64,000 nt of DNA, taken from Halichondria panicea (lineage: Eukaryota; Porifera; Demospongiae; Suberitida; Halichondriidae). The number at the start of each line of letters is the position of its first letter. The stretch's first letter is position 1. Both the position numbers and the translations under genes were made by a program. The DNA lies in NCBI RefSeq assembly GCF_963675165.1, contig NC_087380.1:7001571-7065570 (forward strand), in the 5' to 3' direction. Below the pieces are notes generated by a model, which was not told the DNA's origin, did not search any database, and saw only the letters and a list, made by a program, of their open reading frames with translations. Positions 57,540 to 64,000 of the stretch are shown piece by piece.

Positions 57540-59548
57540 ATGGCTCTCCCCTGGAACAGAAACAAGTCTGAAGGCCCCAAGACAATGCACATAGTTTTGG
57601 GTTTCTTCTATGTTGTCAACTTTTGCCTTGGAGTTGGATTTCTGGGCATTCCTTATTCTTTCTACTACAGTGGCTATGTAGCTGCCATTCCCACACTGCT
57701 GATCATTATGGTGGTCAGCTGGATCAATGCAAACTACATTGTCGAGTGCATGGCAAGAGCTCAGGTGTTATTTTATTGCAGTAGACTATAGCTATTAATT
57801 AAGCATGAAATATTTATATCAATATTATTAATTATAACGGTATACACATGCACACACACGTACACATGCACACAGGCATTGGAAACTCATAGAATATCCG
57901 AAACAGTCAATAAATATTCTGAGAGTCAGTTGCTAAAGGACCACAGTGACATGCACCCGAAATTTGAGATTTCTCACAGAAAATTTGAGCAAGTCGAAAT
58001 GTGTGAAATATTCTACGGCAAATGGGCTAAGTACTTGTACCTCATAATCGTAACAGTCTACTCGTTCCTTGCACTATGGCCTGCCAGCACTGTTGCAGGA
58101 TCAGCCTGGGCCAGTAACTTACCGTTCAACTTCAGTACCATAATGCAGTGCGAAGAGAACGATTTCCAACATAATATCCTACCACCTGAACCTTGTCTCA
58201 ACTCGTATTATGTCAGCCTTACGATATTTGGCTTTATTGTTATTCTACTCTCACTCTTAGATCTCAAGGAGCAAGCTATTGTGCAGATGACTCTTGGTCT
58301 ACTTAGATTCATCACAATCGCTGCAATTGTCATTTACTGTATTGTCAATATCGCTGAAATTGGGAACAAATGTCTGGTGGAGGACAGACTTCCAAGTTTC
58401 AATGAGACCTACTTCATAGCAAACGCCACTCATCCCCCTCCTCTTAGACTGTTTGATTTCTTTGGTTGGATGACTTCCATTCCCGTGTTCACGTACGCTA
58501 TCATTCTCCACTCTGGAATACCCTCCCTAACCCACCCTATTCGACAAAAGCAGTACATTCACTGGTTGGTAATGGCCATGTTTTCAACCGTTGGATTCTG
58601 CTACTTTGTGCTGGGCATTATTGTATCTCTATGGTTCAGTGCAGATATTCAAGAAACCTGTACTCTCAACTGGGTGAGTCATGTTGAGTCATACCAGGAG
58701 TGCATGAATTCATGCTGATTTCTGATTGTATGGGGTGCAAAATCGGATCTGATACATTGTAGTTCTGCCTCTTTATAAGGCCACTAAACAATCTTCCGTC
58801 TAGTGCTTCCGTCTAGTGCTTACTTCACTTACTTAGGAATCTTTGTGGTTTACGTGGCTTCACTTGCACAATTTATACTGCCTCCCCCCCACACACATGC
58901 ACACAGGGTGAGCTGACCAAACCTCCTGCCTCTCTGCCGCTACAAATCCTCTCCTATTACATCATTCTCTTCCCCTCTCTGGATGTGGTCTCGGCTTACC
59001 CTCTTGGTGTGCACGTGATCGTGAACAATGTCTACGTCATCATAACTGGTCAAGATACATCAGAGAAACCAAATCATCGATTTGCAAAATACGATCTCCT
59101 ACTCCGTCTTTCTCTGAGATTGGTTGGAGCTACTGTTCCTGTGCTCACAGCTTTTGGCATCGCTAACTTGATCACTGTGCTCAATTTTGCTGGACTTTTT
59201 GGTTTCACTATTTGCTTTGGATTCCCGACTGCTCTGCAGCTTCGCTCCATCTATGTGTGCAAGAAGAGGTTTGCTCACACACTGAACAAGAGTCCAGTTG
59301 CTGCCATCAAGGGACTGCAATCTGTCCAAGAGACTACTCCATTGATACCAGCTCAAGAGGTTCGAGGGAATGATCAATCTCTGTACATGACTCCCTACTC
59401 TAACAGACTCTTCAGTCACCCAATAGCAGCTTGGATGGTCGGAGCTGTGGGATTCGTGTTGTTCTCCCTGACATTTGCCAGTTTGTTCCTTCATCCAAAA
59501 AATGAAGTTTGTGACCCTGATAGACTGTTTGATAAATATGAATTTTAG
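57540..59548 (+). CDS. TMEM104: TMEM104-like transporter, copy 3
   Basis: Exons 57540-57764, 57876-58673 and 58907-59548 join in phase 0 to 554 residues, the shortest of the four because the loop after the first exon and the C-terminal cytosolic loop are shorter. Landmarks: FFYVVNFCLGVGFLGIPYSF, FEISHRKFEQVEMCEIFYGKW, GIPSLTHPIRQKQYIHW, ETCTLNW, GELTKPPASLPLQ, SLYMTPYSNRLFSHP. The start MALPWNRNKSEGPKT resembles copy 4. The spacer upstream (57309-57539) holds a GCTAGCTAGCTG run some 10 bp before the start. Substrate unknown. Confidence 0.9.
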
Positions 59549-59869
59549 TTTACTTCCAAGTTTTAACCATGCAAAAGAATGCTAATTTTTTTTTTACCTC
59601 AATGCTGTATTTACCGTATGTATGCTGCTATTACATCATCGTTTTATGGTTCCTATTCTTCACGATTATTACCGATTATTACTGTAGGGGATTATGGGCT
59701 ATGGGGGGGGGGCGTGACCACCTGAGCAATCAAAGACAAAAGCAATTAGGTAGATAGCTAGCTAAGCTAAGCTAGCTTGCTTTACTATAATATAGTTATA
59801 CTGTACGTTCCTGCGGTGCCCTAAATAATTATATAGACAGACCAGCTAGCTAACTGCTAAAAATCAAAG
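59549..59869. other. Spacer between TMEM104 copies 3 and 4
   Basis: It contains a G run near 59704 and several AGCTAGCT runs before the copy 4 start. No coding segment or TIR element is seen. Confidence 0.5.
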
Positions 59870-61361
59870 ATGGCTCTCCCCTGGGGGAAGAGTAAATCAG
59901 ATGGCCCCAAGACTGTGCACATAGCCCTGGGATTCTTCTACATTATCAATTTTGTTGTTGGAACTGGATTTCTGGGCATTCCTTATTCTTTCTACTACAG
60001 TGGCTATGTAGCTGCCATCCCCACACTGCTGGTCATTATGGTAGCAACTGGGATCAATGCAAACTATCTACTGGAGTGTATGGCAAGAGCTCAGGTCCGT
60101 TATATAGCTAGTACCCGTAGCTATCGTAAATATAGGAGGCTGTTTTCGTTTAGCGATTTATTGAGCTGCAATTGCCTGTGCCTTTGGTATCCACATCCAC
60201 ACATACATCCACACGCACACACACACAGGCAGTGGAAGCACACAAAGAATCTATAAAAGCCAGTATAAATTCTGAGAATCCTCAAGACAAGGAGAACTAT
60301 GTTCAAAATGATGATATCAAGCACCCAAAGTTTGAGATTACAATACATCGAAAGTTTGAGCAAGTCGAAATGTGTGAAATATTCTACAGCAAATGGGTAA
60401 AGTACTTATACCTCATTGTCCTAACCATCTACTCGTTCCTCGCACTGTGGTCATCCTGCACTGTTGCAGGATCAGCCTGGGCCATTAACTTGCCGTTTAA
60501 TTTCAGCACTATACAGAAGTGTAATGAGAGCGATTTCCAACGTACTCTCCTACCCCCAGAGCCTTGTCTCAACTCATACTTTGTCAGTCTCTCTATATTT
60601 GGTGTGATTGTTATTCTACTCTCGCTCTTGGATCTCAAAGAGCAAGCTATCGTGCAAGTGGTTTTGGGTCTACTTCGATTCGTCACTGTAGGTGCAATTG
60701 TCATCTATAGCATAGTGAAGATATCTGAATCCGGTAACAAGTGTCTGTTGGAAGGATTGCCTAACTTCAACGAGACTCCGTATCCAGCGTACGTAACAAA
60801 TGCGACTCACTCACCTCTGATTGAAAAATTCAACTTTCTTGGCTGGATTTCGGCTATTCCTGTCCTGACGTATGCATTCATTTTTCATGGAGGCCTACCT
60901 TCAATGACTCATCCCATCAAGCAAAAGAAATACCTGCACTGGTTGTTGCTGGCAATATTTGCGGCTACTGGGGTTTGCTATTTCAGCATTGGCATCTTTC
61001 TACCCCTCTGGTTCAGAGTCGAGATACAAGAGACATGCACTCTAAATTGGGCAAGTGAGCAGCCATTTAATAGTTAATGGGATGGCCTTTCATTCCTCAA
61101 ATTTGATTATGTTTTCTCTCCCACAACACACACAAACATACTTTCGAAATATCTTGTATGAATTCTTGTACTAATGTAAGCTAAGTGTTTAATAGGCCAC
61201 TTCTAACACACACTTAACTTATTAACTCATTGTTTCCTAGTGTTGCTTTGCCTATTAGAATGCTTGCTTGTTTGCAGTGTACACACAAAATTGGTTGAAC
61301 ATGTGCAAATTGTCTGTTAATGGACTTTGGTTCTGCAACTGAATACCACGTCTATGATCAC

Positions 61362-61419
<58 letters not shown>

Positions 61420-62069
61420 GTGAGCTGACCCAACCTCCTGCCTCTCTGCCGCTACGAATCCTCTCCTATTACATCATTCTCTTCCCCTCTCTGGATGTGG
61501 TCTCGGCTTACCCTCTTGGTGTGCACGTGATCGTGAACAATGTCTACGTTATCATAACTGGTCAAGATACATCAGAAAAACCAAATCATCGATTTTCAAA
61601 ATACGATCTCTTACTTCGTCTTGCTCTGAGATTTTTTTCAGCGCTCCTCCCAGTTTTAATTGCCTCTGGCGTGGCCAATCTAATATACGTTCTTAACTAT
61701 GCTGGACTGTTTGGTTTCGCTATTTGCTTTGGATTTCCAACTGCTCTGCAGCTTCGCTCCATCTATGTGTGCAAAAAGAGATTTGCTCATACACTGAAAA
61801 AGCATGACAAGAGTCAAGTTGCTGCCATCAAGGGATTGCACTCTGTCCAAGAGACTACTCCATTGATACCAGCTCAAGAGGTTCGAGGGAGTGATCAATC
61901 GCTGTACATGACTCCCTACTCCAACAGACTCTTCAGTCACCCAATAGCAGCTTGGATGGTCGGAGCTATGGGATTCGTGTTGTTCTGCCTGACATTTGCC
62001 AGTTTGTTCACTAGTGTGTTTTACCCCCAGAGGGTAGAATCTTGTTATTCAGGACTTGATGAATTTTAG
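59870..62069 (+). CDS. TMEM104: TMEM104-like transporter, copy 4
   Basis: Exons 59870-60094, 60229-61050 and 61419-62069 join in phase 0 to 565 residues. The donor of intron 2 is GC rather than GT: the conserved ACNCTNAA(C/T)TGG junction is followed by GCAAGT, and only this junction keeps the reading frame shared with the other copies. Landmarks: FFYIINFVVGTGFLGIPYSF, FEITIHRKFEQVEMCEIFYS, GLPSMTHPIKQKKY, ETCTLNW, LYMTPYSNRLFSHP. The last exon is nearly identical to that of copy 3 over its first third (PLGVHVIVNNVYVIITGQDT), pointing to recent duplication or conversion. A CA run of more than 50 bases abuts the final acceptor. Confidence 0.9.
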
Positions 62070-62132
62070 TAGGTTTTTATTGATTTTTTATTTTTTATTT
62101 TTTATTGTATGTATTTGCAACATAATTATGGT

Positions 62133-62183
62133 AACCTCGATTACAGGCCGCTTTCAATTGAGAGAGGGGCTGGGATCGAGGCT
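62133..62183. mobile_element. 50 bp palindrome with CCTCGAT ends
   Basis: AACCTCGATTACAGGCCGCT is loosely mirrored by AGAGGGGCTGGGATCGAGGCT. It lies between TMEM104 copy 4 and the 360-residue gene, and its ends resemble those of 30841-31084. Confidence 0.5.
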
Positions 62184-62328
62184 GAATAGAAGACGACTGA
62201 AGGTTCTTACTGACACACCCTCAATACAGGATGTCAACAAACAATTACTTTTACCCACAATCATGTGAAAGGAATTTAGCACCTTGAGCCTCCTAAAATA
62301 GACCGCTATAATATAAACAGAGCTAGAG

Positions 62329-63411
62329 ATGGATTTATGGAGGCTATTCCTCGGTTTGTCTGGAGCTGTGCTAGTTTACCTGTCCCTTTACAAGATACGA
62401 TCACTGTACAGGTTCTTCAGAGAGTACTATGTCCTGTGGAATATAGCCATTGGGGCTAGAGGAGATCGGAGAAATATAAATACACCAGCAAGGCTGCATG
62501 CCTATTTCTGTGACACGAAACTACTTGATGAAGTATCCGTGAACCAGATCTACTCATTTCTCAAAGAGATGATTGACTCGGACGTGAGCGTGGAACAATT
62601 TCACAAAGTGTTGCTGTCCTACAACTACGTAGTTCTTTGTCGAGAGCGTATCGACGGCTCACTCAGAGGAGCTGAGTTGCTAGGAGTCGATCGGAAAGAG
62701 CAAGAAGGGAGAAAGTTCACTCTGATTCGTTGCGGATTAGCGTTTCTTCAGCGTGACTACCAGGGAGGTTCGTTACTCTACTTTGCTATGGTGTACCTTG
62801 TCCTTAAAGAAATGCTCCTTCATCCGCGCACTCCCTTGTATCTTATATTAAAGGCCTTCAGCTACAAGAGCTACCTTGTCATGAACAGCGTCGTAAAGGA
62901 TTTTTACCCTAGATACGATAAGAAAACACCTGAATTCGAGCAGCAATTGATTGATAATTTTGCAAAGGAAGTTTCCATGAAAGGGGACGTGTATGATCCT
63001 GAACGATGTGTTATCGAAAGAACTCTCTCAAATATAAAAGATTTTGTTGCCCCCATGACAGAAAGACAGCTTGAAAATCCTCACATCAAGTTTTTCCAAG
63101 AAACAAACCCGGGATGGCCGCAAGGACATCAATTGATCACACTGGGTAAAGTAACTTGGAAGGATTTGCTCACTTTTATCTTTATCAAGGCCCCAGCTAA
63201 AGCAAATTTTCGTCACCCTAAAAGAAATGCAAAAACAATGAGACGCCGTTTACAAAGAGGATTGTCATTTCAATCTGAGGATGCACAGAGATACGTTTTA
63301 CACAATTCCGAAAGTTTATTGAAAATAGCCGAGGCTGTAAAGAAGGACACAGAAGACAGGAGACCTGATTACTCGAGACAAGCTTCTTTTAAAATACACA
63401 TGCCATTGTGA
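62329..63411 (+). CDS. Intronless gene for 360-residue membrane-anchored protein of unknown function
   Basis: A single open frame from ATG at 62329. Residues about 5-19 (RLFLGLSGAVLVYLSLY) form a hydrophobic helix followed by basic residues, fitting an N-terminal membrane anchor with the rest in the cytosol. Residues about 100-230 include RGAELLGVDRKEQEGRKFTLIRCGLAFLQ cut by a YQGGSLLYFAMVYLVLKE segment; the strand-then-helix order recalls a GNAT acetyltransferase fold, but the signature R/QxxGxG/A loop is not clear, so this is only a suggestion. The C-terminus is strongly basic (RHPKRNAKTMRRRLQRG). It is unusual here for lacking introns, while its neighbours have two or more. I do not recognise the family. 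Confidence 0.75.
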   Translation: MDLWRLFLGLSGAVLVYLSLYKIRSLYRFFREYYVLWNIAIGARGDRRNINTPARLHAYFCDTKLLDEVSVNQIYSFLKEMIDSDVSVEQFHKVLLSYNYVVLCRERIDGSLRGAELLGVDRKEQEGRKFTLIRCGLAFLQRDYQGGSLLYFAMVYLVLKEMLLHPRTPLYLILKAFSYKSYLVMNSVVKDFYPRYDKKTPEFEQQLIDNFAKEVSMKGDVYDPERCVIERTLSNIKDFVAPMTERQLENPHIKFFQETNPGWPQGHQLITLGKVTWKDLLTFIFIKAPAKANFRHPKRNAKTMRRRLQRGLSFQSEDAQRYVLHNSESLLKIAEAVKKDTEDRRPDYSRQASFKIHMPL

Positions 63412-63752
63412 TGCATGCATGTGTACTTATAACTGTGTTTTAGGTTTCTGAATGCTTATTATGTTTCCTCAGTCAGTCACATGTGCTGCATTTTTAGAGG
63501 CAATCTCTATAGCTGTACTTCTATAGCTGTACTATAGAACATGTTAGTAACCGTGTCATTAAAAATTTAACCAATAATAATAATGTTGTGGATGAAAAGT
63601 GCTCACAAATAATGAAACAAAAGAACTGTCAAAACAAAACATCAGACAATTTCAAGCCACAAATGTGGTTTAATGAAACATCTTCATGGAAAGCAGTCCA
63701 TTGATCAAAAATAATAAAGCACAAAGTTAGTACCTGTGTAAAGAGTGAAGAT
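63412..63752. other. Convergent 3' spacer before glutathione peroxidase
   Basis: AT-rich sequence between two stop codons in opposite orientation. It presumably holds both 3' untranslated regions. No gene is seen. Confidence 0.6.
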
Positions 63753-64000
63753 CTAGCTAGCTATAGTGCTGGACAGTGCCATTATATCAGATACTAGGTC
63801 CAGAGGAGACGTACTGGGCAAGTACCGCTTCACCGGCACTCCATTCACGTCACAGAGAAATTTCTCATAGTTCCACTTAATAAACGATCCCAAACTTCCC
63901 TTCACACGAGATTTTAGAAACTTGTACAGAGGATGTGCCCCACTCCCATTGACATCGATTTTCCCAAAGATGTCGAACTCCACCCCGTAGCCAGCTGCAT
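63753..64000 (-). CDS. GPX: Glutathione peroxidase, C-terminal part (runs off right edge)
   Basis: The minus-strand frame, open to the window edge, reads AAGYGVEFDIFGKIDVNG, then AHPLYKFLK, then SFIKWNYEKFLCDVNGVPVKRYLP. This is the C-terminal half of the glutathione peroxidase fold with the conserved WN of the catalytic tetrad (IKWNYEKFL). The loop length and the missing subunit-interface insert favour the monomeric phospholipid hydroperoxide (GPX4-like) group. The active-site Cys or selenocysteine exon lies beyond the window, so its nature is unknown. The stop is TAG at 63753-63755. Confidence 0.92.
   Translation of the reverse strand, partial: AAGYGVEFDIFGKIDVNGSGAHPLYKFLKSRVKGSLGSFIKWNYEKFLCDVNGVPVKRYLPSTSPLDLVSDIMALSSTIAS

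Overview
The window reads as nuclear DNA of an early-branching animal, most probably a demosponge close to Amphimedon queenslandica. I infer this from compact genes with GT-AG introns, an AT-rich intron background full of small inverted-repeat elements (notably a recurring CCGTATAGC...GCTATACGG family), animal-only genes (an LRRK-type Roco kinase with ankyrin, LRR, Roc-COR, kinase and WD-like parts; TMEM104-type transporters), and an expanded family of death-domain proteins of a kind common in sponges. The species is not proven by the sequence alone.

Left part, about 1-36400. A tandem array of three minus-strand genes of one unusual family fills this part. Its layout is: N-terminal C2-like domain (five exons); two or three death-domain modules of two exons each; one large exon with a Roc-like GTPase, coiled coil, COR-like winged helix and a cysteine/histidine tail; a one-exon Ig-like domain; then one or two further death domains. 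Gene 1 is cut by the left edge (exons 1-4 only). Gene 2 (5361-17160) gives an open frame of 1435 residues over 13 exons. Gene 3 (21298-36369) gives about 1640 residues over 16 exons. Every junction I placed keeps frame. Upstream of genes 1 and 2, in divergent orientation, lie broken copies of an ACP7-type purple acid phosphatase. The repeat unit was therefore phosphatase remnant plus death-domain gene. Introns and spacers hold many short transposons. Several have an empty counterpart in the sister copy, so target sites can be read directly.

Middle part, about 36400-39600, is intergenic, with a 1.1 kb inverted-repeat element and otherwise nothing I can assign. ISCA1 (39606-40171, plus) is a three-exon mitochondrial iron-sulfur assembly gene. 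It converges on a 15-exon LRRK-type gene (40443-51434, minus, 1877 residues).

Right part. The LRRK gene shares a spacer of about 300 bp with the first of four tandem plus-strand TMEM104-like transporter genes (51731-54408, 54727-57308, 57540-59548, 59870-62069), each with three exons at conserved positions. Then comes an intronless gene for a 360-residue membrane-anchored protein I cannot name, and the 3' end of a minus-strand glutathione peroxidase that runs off the right edge.

The most novel content is the C2-death-domain-GTPase-Ig-death-domain array. Its death-domain modules are phase 1-1 exon pairs, which can be added or lost without breaking frame. The proteins look like intracellular signalling hubs, possibly for innate immunity or cell death; that role is inference.
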